A DNA stretch of 64,000 nucleotides, from the NCBI GenBank assembly GCA_035041965.1, contig JAPYMA010003014.1, forward strand, positions 432,769 to 496,768. Direction: 5' to 3'. The notes under the pieces were generated by a model that saw nothing but the letters and a program-made list of their open reading frames with translations, searched no databases and had not been told where the DNA came from. Positions 13,401 to 26,274 of this stretch are shown piece by piece; the first letter of the stretch is position 1; each line of letters starts with the position of its first letter. This DNA comes from Anisakis pegreffii (lineage: Eukaryota > Nematoda > Chromadorea > Rhabditida > Anisakidae). A program made the translations under genes and the position numbers.

Positions 13401-15208
13401 GCAACTTTTTTCATTCAAATTGTTTAATTTCAGTTTTCATTGTTTGTTTTAATTTTTTATTCAAAGTTTCCGCATTGTTTTTGTGTAATTGTTGTTGTTC
13501 TTTTATGTGAAAATAGTTTAAAATTGTTTGTTTTATTAGCGAGAGACTTCATCTCATTGTCAGCATTTTGATAGCGATGAAATCTTATGAAAATAATATC
13601 TCACTCCATATTCTTATGCAAGTGGCCGGCATTTGCCGATCTCACAAGATTGGACTGGAAATTTTGTAGCAAACGAAAGAATGAATGTTGTTGAAATGAA
13701 GGAATTTTACTTTGAAGAAGTGAAGACAATCATCACCAATCGAACTCAACCGTTGCAACAACGACTGCAAGCGAACAAGTCTCATCATCGTCCACGGCTG
13801 CTGTAACGTCGAAATCAGTGAGCAGCAGCACCAGCACCACGCCACATTCGTTCATTCCAACCGTGAATGCAGCCGAAGTCACTCGACGTACATCGCTACG
13901 TCTCGGCGCTCTACCGGATCCCTCTCAGCTGAGGGCTTTGCCAACCGTCTCGTTGGATGATCTCAAGGAACGAATCTACGGTAAACGAGTCTCTGCAGCG
14001 GCTTCTTCTTCATCGTCCAATGCGGCGGCCTCTTCCAGTCAAGCTTCTGTAACGTCCCTATCACCTCTGCCGTCTGTGCCCACTTCGTCGTCGGCTGTTG
14101 GCGGCTCTTCGTTTCAGTCAAAAACGCCGTTCACTCGACGATTCAACGCTCCCACTACCATTACGGCAACACCGCAAACACCACCGGACAGTAGCAGTGG
14201 AATAGACATGAATCAGGTTCGTTCTGAGGTTTTTGCCATGTCCATTTTGTTCTGAAGGCGCCTGCTCTCAGGATCGACAAGGATCGGTTTCATTTCAGTA
14301 ATTATTATTTTTTGAGTTCTTTTTTTCTGAGACAGAAATGCTGAATCAATGGACGAATAATGACATTAGTGATAAGCAGTGTGTTGTGATTGAGGGAGAG
14401 CGATTTCTTCATGTATAATAGTTGTTCTCAAATGAAAATCAGAAGATTAAAACTTGTTTGATCAGAAATGACATTGAAAAGAGCTGAAATAGAAAGCTGA
14501 TGAAGGAACATTTCATTGGATTGATAGTTGATGATGATTGGAGCGATTTGTAGTCGTGATGCAATGATTGCTTGCAAAATTCGGATTGTGAAGAAATGTT
14601 GTTACGTTTTCATTATTTTCTCGCAGTCTCAATAACGTAAATGTTCACAATCGTTTTGTCAGGATGGACGTGTATCGACGTCATCCTCATCGACAGTGAC
14701 TGCGCAACGAAGATCACCTCCTCCTCCACCCCCACCGCCTTCATCAGGTTTGCCGTCGCCTCGAAAAACGATAACTTTGGAAGCAAGAGAGGATCGTTTG
14801 TCGTTGGAGGAACGTATGCGATTGGTGTTTGGATGTGGTGATATTACTGCAGGAGCTGTTGCTTCTGCAGCAGCAGCAGGAGGAAGAGGAAGTTCATCGG
14901 ATGATTCAGCCCTGCAACCGCCACCCCCGCCACCGATCGACTCCTCATCGGAACACCATCGCGGCCATCGTCGTTCCTCGTTACCGCCAATCACGAACAC
15001 TTCGAATATACCTCATCATCCATCACCTATCACTAGCAGCCATGCGATGCCATTACGAGCTGGAACGGGTGGTCGTACGCCACCTCTTCCGCCACCACCT
15101 GTCACAACAACAACAGCAGCATCAACTTTATCGAGTATCACGGCTCCAATTACTCGAACTAGAAGGTCGGTCGTATTCTATTATATTTTGTTTTGTCATA
15201 AATTATGA
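1410..15208 (+). CDS. set-26: PHD and SET domain chromatin protein of the MLL5/SETD5 (SET-26/SET-9) type
   Basis: Exons with matching phases: 1410-2429, 3537-3653, 3862-4017, 4169-4724, 5051-5374, 5670-5874, 6109-6397, 6482-6637, 6910-7115, 7324-7507, 7840-8025, 8297-8808, 9116-9325, 9652-9769, 9941-10492, 10900-11102, 11224-11396, 11643-11855, 12017-12312, 12668-12863, 13086-13353, 13721-14216 and 14663-15208, about 2,390 codons. In order: Ser/Gln/His-rich N-terminus, PHD finger (residues ~770-820), SET domain (~945-1090) with RRSCHPN, AT-hooks (GRGRPR, GRPR), a SREERK helix, GRPPKKK-x4-EYRKRK and LSLEERMRLVFG, the first and third resembling MLL5/SETD5 motifs, then proline-rich tails. The family reads H3K4me3 and represses genes; nematode SET-26/SET-9 affect lifespan and germline. 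The start is uncertain: the first exon has no upstream ATG except a possible MIRI mini-exon (1359-1370) joined in frame across a 39-base intron. The 3' end (TGA at 15206-15208) could instead splice onward at 15166. Confidence 0.88.
2583..2645. repeat. TG/TACG microsatellite in intron
   Basis: An alternating purine-pyrimidine run rich in GT, with TACG and TACATG interruptions, sits in the first long intron of the SET gene, about 155 bases after the donor at 2430. Confidence 0.75.
5670..6397 (+). other. PHD finger exons of the SET gene
   Basis: Exons 5670-5874 and 6109-6397 encode a C4HC3 PHD finger. The order is RCLCG, then QCDVCK, V-W-Q-H, a Cys three residues after the His, and YKCEVCNP. 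The Trp before the His is the conserved aromatic residue of H3K4me3-binding PHD fingers. The spacing matches the MLL5/SETD5/SET-26 finger and the downstream HIPK/Y segment. The intron between the two exons splits the Lys before VWQH in phase 2 and must use the acceptor TTCAAG at 6103-6108. A basic Lys/Arg-rich linker and then a polyQ stretch (6482-6637) separate the finger from the SET domain. Confidence 0.93.
6910..8025 (+). other. SET and post-SET exons of the SET gene
   Basis: Exons 6910-7115, 7324-7507 and 7840-8025 encode an MLL5-like SET domain. Visible landmarks are the GNDGLAV start, YVCGRVSL, CIDMRKMG, RFARRSCHPNV, VERGDEITLPFDNDF and a post-SET-like CACC. Active SET methyltransferases normally carry RFxNHSCxPN and a catalytic Tyr in the GEELTYDY region. 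Here the NH is replaced by RR, as in MLL5, and Phe stands at the Tyr position, so catalytic activity is unlikely. This is an inference from motif comparison. Confidence 0.9.
9343..9424. repeat. TGTAAC-type short repeat in intron
   Basis: The hexamer TGTAAC recurs six times, partly in tandem as TGTAACTGTAAC, within the intron after the exon that ends at 9325. It is non-coding and of no known function. Confidence 0.6.
11492..11595. repeat. ATTCATTTGTA repeat in intron
   Basis: The unit ATTCATTT(GTA) occurs several times in this intron between the exons ending at 11396 and starting at 11643. It creates many near-splice-site sequences but no supported exon. Confidence 0.55.
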
Positions 15209-18200
15209 GATTTTCGTTTGAGAGTTATTTTTTAGGCATTGTGTGCTAGTGATAGGTTAAAAGCTGGTTCAGGTTGCAAATGATGAGTTCAAGATTCGTT
15301 CACATGTTTTGATCAGCTTATAAGTAACCTCTGATTGTAAGCAAATTCGTAACATCTAATGGGTAGAGTTGCTGAGCTTGTGACTTGTGCGTTTTGCAAT
15401 TTGATCTTCTTTGCGAGAGCCTAAAGCAGTTCCTAAATCAATGATGAGCATATTTCAGATGACAACAACGCCTCTTTGGTGAGATGAACAATTGCATGTG
15501 TCCAACTCTGTATCGGTGAATAACGCAACAACTAAGCACCGTTCGAATAAGTCGTTTTTGTATTCTTCAGTTTCAAATGAATCTTCCTTCTTCTTCTTTT
15601 TTTTCCATTCTTCCGTTCTTTTGCGGAAGTTGAATCATCCATTTGATTGAACTGAATGAATGATTCACAATTGTTCGCTACCTCATTCCGTTTCATTGGT
15701 TCATTTTTTGTGATTCGTTTTCGAAATCAGCTTGGATCAGCCAGCTTTTCATTGGTTTGTTCTGAAAATGGTTGCTTTCTTCTTCGTTTTTGATCAGTAT
15801 TTATTTTCGTTTTCACTGCAGTTTGAAGAACGTAATCAAGCCTTAGTGATTGTGTTCTTGAGTAGTGATGTTTATGTGCATATTAAGCTAGCTCTAAGGA
15901 ATTGTCATATTTTCGGGGTTGAAGGATAGAATCGATGAATCTCACGTTGTAGAGTTTGATGTAGTGCATTAAGGGCATGCAGCAGTCAGTTGCTATGAAT
16001 TAGGCGTTGACCGATGAGTCTCATTTATAGTCGATTCAGTCTCAGTGAAGAGCTTATGTTGGTGTTGTTGAATTAGTTTCATTGCAAATCTTGTTAGAGG
16101 ATTGAGGAATGACATTTGTGAAGAATGCTTTTATTGGTGTTGTGATTATTCCTGAATGCTTTCATTGTTGTCGGTCTTTTTCTTAGCCTATTTGGATTGT
16201 TCAAAAATTACATGTTTTCAGTTTTATCAGCCGTGATTCTGTGTAATGCTGTGTCTGATGTTGTTGTTGTTGTTATTTTTGTTGTTTTTTTGTGTCGTAA
16301 GTGAATAACGTTGATAATGTTTGTGCTAAACTATACTTCGATCATTCAATTATCATGTTAATATGTGTATCCGTTTGTAGTTTTTTCGATAGTAGTGGTT
16401 GAAGTAAGTTGATTTTGTGAAGTGATCATGCGTTCGCGTTTTGTTGTTCGTTTGATCGAGGCATCGTGATCAATTCTTGTTCAGTGCAGTCTCTTTAGTT
16501 GACAGACAGTGCAGTCGAGTTAGTTGTCGCTCGTTCAATGTGTCACAGTTTTCGTTCAAGTTGATCTGTTTTTCCAGGATATTTCCGTAAATAGTCTTTT
16601 TCGAGGGTATTTTTCACTCCCAAAATGGCAGCTTTTCAGTCTTTATTGCAGCGAACCTTGAGTGCAGATCACTGCTTTATCGTGGATTTCGAATACAAGT
16701 TGAACAGTACGAGTTGGTTGCAAGTAAAATGCTTGAAAAATAGGCAGGAGGATTGTCTCCGTACTCTACTCAGTGTTGTTGAACAATTGATATAACTTTT
16801 CGTTAGCGCTTTTGGGCTCAATTCTGCCAACCACTGCGGAAAAAAAAGGAGCAAAGAAATTGTTCTGGGCGAATGAATACCTCATCGTAGATTGGTTGGC
16901 ACATTTGACCGTCTTTTTCTCTTTTGTTTATTTTTATTTTCGCATCTCTTCGTAATTTTTGTTTTCATTCTTCAAGCTGATAATAATAATCCTAATAGTA
17001 ATGCTAATAAAAATCTGTAAATTGGTTCCATTAATACGTTTAGCGTCGTCGTTCTCTCATTAATTTACGTACAGTCTTCCATTTGTGTTTTTTGTTGTTT
17101 TTTTTCTTCATTTTGGCTTCGTTTTCTTCATTTTCCTTTTTTCTTGTTTTTCCTTTTTTTTATCACAGCGGCCGGCCGATTATTAATTGTGGTTATTTAA
17201 TAATGTTTGTTGCTGTTTTCTAATATTGTTCGGTTGAATTAATATTGTGTTTCCATATGTATATGATCATTACGCAACACAAAAATGTTCGTTCTCCTTT
17301 GCGATCAACTGCAGTTCCCGTTTCCATCTAAGTGATCGTCTCGCCTCGTTCCCCAATTGCTTATGCGCATCAGTAGTATCGCGAAACCTTAAATTTCTAT
17401 TTCACATAAATGAGGTGTTAATGGATTGTATTGTACATCATTCAACAAATGTCATTATTTAGAATCTGTTGAAGATATTCTGTCTTTGAGAGCGTAATGT
17501 AAAGAGATGGATTGATATATTTTAGCTGGGAAAAATTGTTTTTGAATGATCTGAAACAAATGAGATGTTTTACGGTGGAATGGTTGTTTGCCGAGCAAAA
17601 ATTCTAACCTGATCATTAAGGTGAATTTCAGTTCTTGATTTTTGCATATCCAATGATATTGATTTCTCGTGTCTGTTGGAGCACATTGGAATGCGCTGCA
17701 ACAATTCATTCGGATTCAGTAATCTTTTTCTGTGTCAATGAGCCCCATTGTCTAGCCATCTACATTCAAGTGGTATTACTTGTCTCAAAAATTGGTCGGT
17801 ATCAAAGTGCTGCTTATTATGACATTTCGTTAGCTAACACAAGATGATTAGCGAGTTAAATTGGTGCTCGAAGTGAGAGTTTACTTTATTTAGGGAGGGT
17901 GGAGATAGGAAGAGACTAGCATTTTTTGAGTTGTCGTTTATAATTGTCAATTTGTTTTGTTTTTCTCATGTTTAATATCTCTAAAATATACATATGAAAC
18001 GTTACCATACGTTTATCACCATTATTGTTGCTATCGTTTGAGTTCGCTTTATTGACTTTAATGCGCACGTACATTAAAATTGATTGATTTGGGATATGGT
18101 CACTTTGCTTGATTTGTAATTCTGATGTTTTTGAGGTTGTTTTCAGATTATTAGTTGTGTTGTTATAGTGCCGATATGTTGAGAACGTTATTGTGTTTAA

Positions 18201-18584
18201 TATGGACAAGTTGTTCACGTTGTTCGTTTATTCTGTCTTTATTGCTGTCTTTATCATCATTCTCATTCAAACTACTCAGGGGAATGGAAGTTTCTCTCGT
18301 TATCTGATTTGTCTTCGTTCGATTGGATGCATAAATTGGTTCAGTTCACGAGGATATTTGAAGAAATCTGAAATTGAAATTTCAATGTCAGGGATTGATA
18401 CTGTTGAAAACTCCCGATCCAAGAGCGCTCTCAAAGCGTCAGATATCAATTGATGATTTCTGAAGCGCATGTGTGACCGAGCAATGAAATGGGTGGGATG
18501 TTAAGAATGATGATGAGTGGCGATTTAAATGAAGTGTTTGTTGTATGAAGGTATCAATCAGGTTCTTGAACGTTATACTTCTAG
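15209..18584. other. AT-rich spacer after the SET gene
   Basis: No gene is supported here. Open frames are no longer than expected by chance in DNA of this composition. One frame at 18202-18453 begins with a hydrophobic signal-like stretch (MDKLFTLFVYSVF) and could be a small secreted peptide, but it shows no partner exon or domain. The stretch may include 3' untranslated sequence of the SET gene. Confidence 0.45.
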
Positions 18585-18728
18585 TACGTTCCAGAGGTCG
18601 TGCTGGCTAACGACCTGATCAGTCTGTGCACAAAAATCGAACACCGATGTGTCTGTCTCGCACCGCCGTGCAAAAATTCACCGCTGAAATTTGTTTTCAC
18701 CAAAAAGACTTCTTCTGACGAATGCGAT
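18585..18728 (+). CDS. Candidate cysteine-rich exon, gene unknown
   Basis: After an acceptor-like TTCTAG at 18579-18584 there is a segment in phase 0 that reads like coding sequence. It has more balanced base composition than the flanks and includes CTKIEHRCVCLAPPC and later DECDG. It stops at a weak donor-like GTTGGG at 18729. Six or more cysteines in about 48 residues suggest a small secreted or disulfide-bonded domain. I could not connect it in phase to a start exon, and no family is recognised. It could be chance. Confidence 0.2.
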
Positions 18729-18953
18729 GGTTGGGGGTTGTGTTCGGTTGGAATTGCTGTTTTGTTAGTTCGAGAATTGTTTAGTTCTGACTTGTCCTAT
18801 GCAAATCTCTTTCTCGTACATCGACTGACTGCTTTGAGGATGTATGGAAAGTTTTTAGAGTTGCGCTAAATTGAAGCATTGTTTAATTTGTTTGAATTTT
18901 ATGAATGACAACTTTGAACGGTACGGTGATATAGACACACGACTGATATGGTG

Positions 18954-18980
18954 TATGTGTGTGTGTGTGTGCGTATGTGT
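18954..18980. repeat. TG microsatellite
   Basis: A GT dinucleotide run with minor interruptions lies in spacer DNA. Confidence 0.75.
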
Positions 18981-19440
18981 TATTTATCGGTTTTGTAAAG
19001 TTTTTGTTTTGTTGTTTTTTGTTTGTTTGTTTGTTATTTTAAAAATATTTTAGCTGTTCAGTGAATTACTACTGTGTACCTGTAAAAATTGATATGTTGT
19101 TTTGATTTTTCTCATTTGATTTGTGTGAGGCCGCAAATAAAGTTCATTTGGAAAATAAAGTTGATTGTTTGTGAGCACTGCAGCAGCACATTTTGCAATA
19201 TTAATTGATAGCTAGTTGGCTTTTTATGATGTTTCATTTGTTCGTTTGAATTGCCATAAATCAAAGCAGTAACTGATTGACACGTTTAGAACGTAATTAA
19301 GTATGAACTTGCTGAAGATTTTTTAGTTTCGGACGATCGGTTGATTCCGCTCGGTAGTAGGAGTGCTAAGCTGGATTAGTGAATTGTTTTCTAGTAATCA
19401 ATGTCTTTGCCGTCAAGCCAGTGCTATTCGCTTAAGTCTT

Positions 19441-19490
19441 AAGAAATTTACCCAAAGTTGAGCTGATCGGTTCATTTACCCAAGTTTGAA
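19441..19490 (+). ncRNA. SL1-like spliced-leader element with a partial upstream copy
   Basis: Positions 19469-19490 match the 22-base nematode SL1 leader at 19 positions, with differences at leader positions 5, 7 and 22. The core ATTTACCCAAGTTTGA is intact apart from one T. A partial copy (AAATTTACCCAAAGTTGAG) lies just upstream at 19444-19462. In a working SL RNA the leader is followed at once by a GT donor, then a second stem and an Sm site of the RAU4-6GR type. Here CTGTAGAC follows, and only a weak AATTATTAG could serve as an Sm site. It is probably a degenerate SL RNA gene or a variant leader. Confidence 0.35.
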
Positions 19491-21206
19491 CTGTAGACAA
19501 TTATTAGTACTGGTAGTGTTTCATGATGCAATAAAGAGAGTACATTTATCTTATTTTAGCAGTCGAAAGGAGTTGAATAGTGATTGATAATCGTTAAATC
19601 TTGTTATGATGACGTGCTTGATTTGGTTGCGCTAATCAAATAAACTCTATTGTTGCCGTAGAAGTTCGAACAATACTACATCGTTGCAGCTGTGATCTGT
19701 TGATCTAAACTAAATCCTTTTCAGTTACCGAACTAAACATTATTACTCTTTGCTCTTGGTTTGTGGTGCTCAACATCTACAATCTACTCCATTTTCTTAA
19801 TTTATGTGATGAAACATCCACTTTTTTCATTCTTTTCATCCAGCAATGAATCTATTAATCAGCAAACCGTTCAGCGTATCTTTCTTTCGAAATGAGTAGT
19901 TCTGCATGCATTGAGTGGCATTCGAATGAATTTTTGTAAGCATAAGTTCGAGAACTTGTGTTGAGCAAGTTGAACAACCCGCCATGCATCCAGTGATCTA
20001 TAACCGGTTGAGATGCAATTTGGATGTGACCATAATGTGTCTACAGTAGATAATGACGAAGAGTTTTATATGATGACGTTACGGTATTGAATAAGCAATA
20101 ACACTTCAACTGTCCAGCATTTCAGTTCTTCAAATCATCAATCACAACGACTTAAACTCACATCATTAAAGCATACAATCTGTTGCTGTTGTTTCTCACT
20201 GTGCCGAAATGATTGATAGTTTAGCATAAAATTGTGTCCATTTATGAAATGTCTTTGTAGTAAATGCTGAATTCATTTTTACTGTGCTATTGTAACTCGT
20301 ACAGTAGTTAATCTTCAATGTGTAGTGAAGTTGTATTCTGCAATTGAAAAATGTTCCGAAGAGTTAGTTAGCTTAAGGCAACGTCTTATTTGTGTTGATC
20401 TAACTGAAAGATAAAAGATCTATAAATTTTATGACCTTGCAGCTAGTGCTACATTCATTCAGTGTACAATTAGCAACAGCAAACGTTTTTATTGCTAAAC
20501 AGAAGCTGTTCACATTAATTTTTTCAACGGTTTGCTGAATGCGATGAATCTGTTTCACTCAGTGAATTATTATTGTTTTTTGCGGTTGTAATTTCATTTG
20601 TAACTCGAATCAAAATCAATTCTAAAGCTTCCGGCATAAACACTCGAGACGAGTGAACATATGGCATAGATAGTAGTGAGTTGTAATGTAATTGGCACAA
20701 GAGCGATCATATTTCAGATAATAAGTGTTACGTCGTAGTGTTTCATCGAGTCACATTGCTGAGCTGACCAACGGTTTTGAGGTGATGCTTATGTTCTTGT
20801 TTAAAAAAAGTGTTATTACGTGGAATTTGAAAGGATACCAATAGGTCGTTGCAAGAACCATTGGAGCAATGAATGTAATTACCGAATGAGTAAAAGTGAT
20901 TATGATCTTTATGTTCTGTTCATTCTTCGCTTTTCTTAAAACGGTATTACACTCGTCTATAATATATGTACACATAACGATTATTTTCGGGTCATCCAAA
21001 TAGAAAACAGCTTTAAAAAGCACGCAGACATTTCAACATGTGAAACGAAAATGAATAAACAATTTCGATTGCACATAAATAGAGCGAGTTCCATCGAAAT
21101 TTTTACACTGATCATAAACACAGTGTTAATCTATGTGAATCGTAACAATTTTTGGAAGATATTCGCAAGAAGAATGCCCAATATTTGATGCAATGAACGT
21201 TCACGA

Positions 21207-21515
21207 CTAATCACCCACATTCAAGGATTCAACGCGATTCCTTCTGCCTTTCTCAAAATTCGACAGTCTCCTAACAATTGTCACAAGAACAATTGAAATT
21301 ATCAATAGTAAACAATCGAACAGTAAAGTATTTTTGTTTGCTAGCGAATATGATTTAATGCGATTAAGTGTTTGCACATTGACCATAAAGGCAGTCAGTC
21401 CGTCATTGATAATGTCATTGCTCAGATTAAGGGTAATTGTGCTGCTGTTCAGATATGGTCCGATTTGGATCGCACATTTATAGCAGCAACCGAATATGTA
21501 TTCGTCCATGTACAC
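21207..21515 (-). CDS. Weak candidate exon of a membrane protein
   Basis: A minus-strand frame contains N-glycosylation-type sequons (NSST, NLSN), then a hydrophobic stretch (LLFDCLLLIISIVLVTIV) and a basic RRLSNFEKGRR segment, as expected for one transmembrane helix with positive residues on the cytoplasmic side. Another minus-strand frame at 22241-22493 can join it in phase 1 through a GTAAGG donor and a TATAAG acceptor. No family is recognised, and frames of this length arise by chance in such DNA. Confidence 0.18.
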   Translation of the reverse strand: MYMDEYIFGCCYKCAIQIGPYLNSSTITLNLSNDIINDGLTAFMVNVQTLNRIKSYSLANKNTLLFDCLLLIISIVLVTIVRRLSNFEKGRRNRVESLNVGD

Positions 21516-24500
21516 TTATATAAAGCGCTTATTTACGGTAAAACAAGTCAACCTTGTGCAATTGGTAGTTGATATTGTGTCACTTAATTAATAGAACACA
21601 ATATACCTCCAATTCGCCCAGTGCGTTCAAATAACTGAACCTCATTGGGTCTAGTAGATACTGTTTCAGTACGAAACTTATCAAAAATGATTCATTCAAT
21701 GAGATATTGTATTGTTATTAAGCGATGCCATTGCTACAGTGGCATTATTATTATTCAACGAGTTGTGCACAGTTTCTTCACTCATGAATACGATTATTAT
21801 CATTGTTGATGTTTTTGAGAATGATCAACAATAGGGTTATCCTGAAATATACAGCCAAATCAGTATCTGAGTTATATTTCGGCGATTTCGGCATAAATTC
21901 TTTGGACATTCTCTTGAAAAAAAGTGGAACTGATATAGGGTCTGCGAGTAATAGACATATTTTAATTGAGTTGAACAGAACGCCGAAATAATTGCGTATA
22001 AGTAATCTTATTGATCAATTATTATCTAATAGTGAGGAATATTATTATAAAGAAATCACCTAGGATGATTCCTATTCATTTTGAGAAATTTAGTCCGATG
22101 TATGACCGAAATTAACGAATATCTTGAGTGATCACCGCTAGTACTTTTTTATGTTTATTCATGGACTTAAGGTTATGTTTAAAGATTTTCAAGAATCACG
22201 TTAATACTTCAATCAGCGGTATAGACCTCTGTTTATTTGTTGCTGCTATCCTTACTGATATCATCTTCAGTCACATTAAGAATAATAATAACATTCTCTA
22301 ATAATGTCTTCATCATGAATTCCCTTATAATTCCCCAATGTCGTATTTTTTGCTTGTGCTTTTTTATTGCAGTTTCATATTGGAATAAGTGAATGCATAA
22401 CAGAATACACTTTGGGAAGTTCTTAAATGCTAAAATTGAATTGGACGAATTTTTGAGTGCGTTATGTCCCATTCGAGAAGAGGACATCATCATTATGCAT
22501 ATTCATGCCGATAGTTATAACTATAAATACGCTCGCAGTTCAAAAGCAAAAATTCATTAACAACACAGAACAAATCCTCTTCAGCAGTTTTTCCAGCCAC
22601 TCAAACAGCCACTCACGTCTGATCCCCTTTCTGTTTGATGCTCTCTCTCATTGCGAAATTTTGCTCACTTTCTTGAGACACTGGATTTGGACGTTGCGCA
22701 GACAGCAAACCATTCGTCACTGTTCAAACTGGGATAACCATCAAATCAGTCGGAAATAAATCAGTCTTTGTGGCAGATAAACAAAAGAAAATTCACTCCT
22801 TCAGCCACTTGAAATGACGAATATCAATTGAAAATTGATTTCGTGAATTTGTTTGGCTTCTTTTTGGGGAATAAACTCATATGTGTTAGTTAAAAATATT
22901 GTATCATTTATCATCAAAAGCAATAAATTATTTGGTTTCTATGCGCGAGAATTTATCTCTTTGTTTGTTCCAAAAACATCACAAAGTACTCCAACGGGAA
23001 TCGAGTTTCCTTTCACCATTCGTGGCGCATTAATTTTGCACGTATGAGGAGAGAATATATTCTTTTGCAAATTAAACTCGTCCTACTTCGAAGGTTTCCC
23101 ATTAGGGAATATATTCAACTGGAGCAGTAACTCAAGAGTAAAGGATCTAGCAAAGCCTACACTGCCAGCACTCTGGTATGTGCTAAGATCTTAAATGATA
23201 TGATCTTGTCGCATATGACCTTATCACATAAGCTCTCTGTTCGGTTCGCTTTCCACTCTGTTATTCTGTGACATTCACCACGTTCACACACTTTAATAGT
23301 CCATATTGTTCGTAGAATATCACTTGGGATCGCTTAAGAAGATATCACTGAGGAACGTGAGACGTATGACTGGCAGTGCATTTGAACTTCACTGCTGTTA
23401 ACGTGCTTGCAATCGATGACCATCCAGTCTACGAACAGAGACATATTGGATTATCAGTCCAATTGTTTCAGTCCTCACTGCCAATTTATTGAATCATCAC
23501 CTACAGTAGATTTGGAATGTTGTCCTTTGTTGATCTCGCTGAAGTCAGCCTTCTTCATGAGGTTGTATGTCTTTATCTATTCATTTACTTATCTTATATT
23601 CGATGCGAAACCGCTTCAGTGAAGTTCATCAAGTCTCTTATCAGATCAAGCAAATCGTGATAGCCCACAACGAACGATGTTCTGTTCGTTAGAGAACATT
23701 CTCGAGATTCCTCAGAGTAAGATTCTCGGATCCACTCTTACCTTACATTTATGAGTATTGAACTCAGCATTGGAATGAATTTGAGTTTCTGTCCCTTAAT
23801 GTTATGTTATGTTATAGTTTCCGTCAAGACGTCATAATCACTTCAAACATAAACAAAGTAAGTAACGCAAGCAAGAAGCTTTCGCGCAGATGTGAAGTTT
23901 GCTTGATGCGATTGAAGGAGATAACGAGCCTATTGATCAAAGATGAACGATTAGGTTGTCATTATGATCAAAACAAATTGCATGTTGACTAACCAATCAA
24001 CTCAAGAGGGAATGCTCAACATTTCAAGGGGGAATGCTTGAAATTTTTATGAATGCTTCGAAAAAAAAGAATGTTGATGCTTGAAGATGGGCGTGATTTA
24101 GCTGCTCGTAAACTAGAGCCGATAAATTCTCATATGTACACATTTGAAAAGCGTTGCCCATTTTGGGTGGTACATTTCTTTTCGGCACATTCCTTCAGAA
24201 AGCAGCGGCAGCAGCCAACAACAGAAATCCATCGATCGTTATATGCTTCCCTTTTCAGACGTTCTCATTTTAGGAGCGTTTTTTTCGAATGAATCGAAGT
24301 TTTCTTCCGATTGTTTTGCGGATTTCCTGTCATTCTTTCGATTACTCAAAACCATTCCATTCGTCTACCGCTTTGTTCTGTGAAGGCAATAGCTTGCTTT
24401 AGCAATTAGTTCACTACACACTTATATGACGCGTACCAACTTTCTCCTCGTCGTCGTTTGTCGTTGAATATGGCCAATTCGAACATTTTTGCAATAACCT

Positions 24501-26274
24501 GTCAAGCAGATTAATCAATTTCAATGAATTTCAATCAATCAATTCTTTACTGTCAACTTATTTGGTGTATGAGGATCGCACAAGTAACGCGATTCACTTC
24601 GATCGTTTTCTATCGAACGCGTGATCCACCCGAATTAACCTGATGTGGACGAAAATCCTCCTCGAAATTCTGAAGCATTTAAGGAATCGAGTTGTAAGTG
24701 GGCATAATTGAGACATGAATAATCAGTCGATCTTGAGCAGAAACATTTCCGAGTGGAAATCAAACTTCTTTGCGTTGATTCAAGTAAAAGTTAAAATTCA
24801 TCTGTAAACCACTTTTATGCAGCTTGAGAAATGCAGCGTATGCTTATATATTCTTCGTAAGAAATGAAACTGAAAATGAAGCGATCAGAAAACTCTCTAT
24901 GGGGAATATAAGCCAGTATTTGAATTGAAACTCAGCTGAATGTGATGATTTTTTTATGCAACAGTTGGAAATCCTCAAACGGAGATCTGAACAAAACCGA
25001 CTATTATGCCTGTCAAAAAATTGTCTGCAAAGTTTTCGTGCGATGCATCAAAACTTTGATAGATTTTGCTTTATTTATGTAAGGTTGTAAGTTTCGCATA
25101 AACTCAGTTATTCATTTTTTTCATTGTATTCTCAACGGAAGATTATATTCCATCGTTAACAAAAACAAGAAATAAATAATGCGTTTCATAGCACTGTAAT
25201 TCGCTGTAACTAATCTCATCATAAAGTAAAATTTGAAATATTCACGTCAACTGAATCGTTCGTTCCATTGTGAATATGAGTGTGTTTAGTGTTTTAAATA
25301 AATCGCTTCAATTTACGTGCTTCAAGAGTACGTAGTGATTTTCTTGTGTTGTTTTCGAAAATGCACAAAAGTTGTTGTTTTTAGACTGCTCCATTTGGTT
25401 GGTGGTAAATCAAATGATAGTAATAGTGATTTGAGTTGATAGATAATGAAGTCTGACAAGCGTGAAATGAATGATGTTTGAATTATGAGTTGAGTGGAGC
25501 GATTAATGCCTTATGATTATTCAACGAAGCAACACACACACAAACAAAACAATGCTGCGCTTTCGGGAAACACACCAACTTCGAATACGCATCAATCTTC
25601 GTTTGTATACGGGATTACTCTTCGAATGATCTGATCGTAGTTGATCAACTCACTCCTGACATATTGTTTGCAGGAAGATGAGCGCTCACATTTTCTGTCA
25701 ATCCAACAATCTTCACCATTATTCAGCTGATCTAGTTCATTGTAAATGTTCCCTGAAGTTAAATTTTGAATATTCCTTCAGACATGCACCCAGCATACGA
25801 TTTAAAAAAATGCATGGAAAAGACGAATGCGCTTTCAGAGAGAAAAAAACCTTTATAATCGCTATTCTGCCTAAATGCGTGCATAGCCGCAGAATGTTTT
25901 TGATTTTAAGCTCTTCTACATGAGATTTTCTGAGTTCGGTTTGTTTTATGCCTTATTTACATTCATCATCCTTAGCTGAGGTTGATTGATCACTAGGATT
26001 ATGTGGCTGAATTCGACTTATGCCACTGACACAACCGTCATTTCAATTCAAAAACACATGAATAGATTTCTCATTGTTGCTATAGTGATTCAGCTAAACG
26101 AATTTCGAGTGCGCAAACGATTAAGGCAATGATGCTCGAAATGGATGCATCCCCGAATTGCTTCGCTGTTTATCAAAATTTTCAAAATAACGTTTTTTTG
26201 TTCTTCAAACACAAACTTTAAAATCATCAAACAAACATGAAATTTGATTGAAAGCTAAGGGAAACTGTCTCGTT

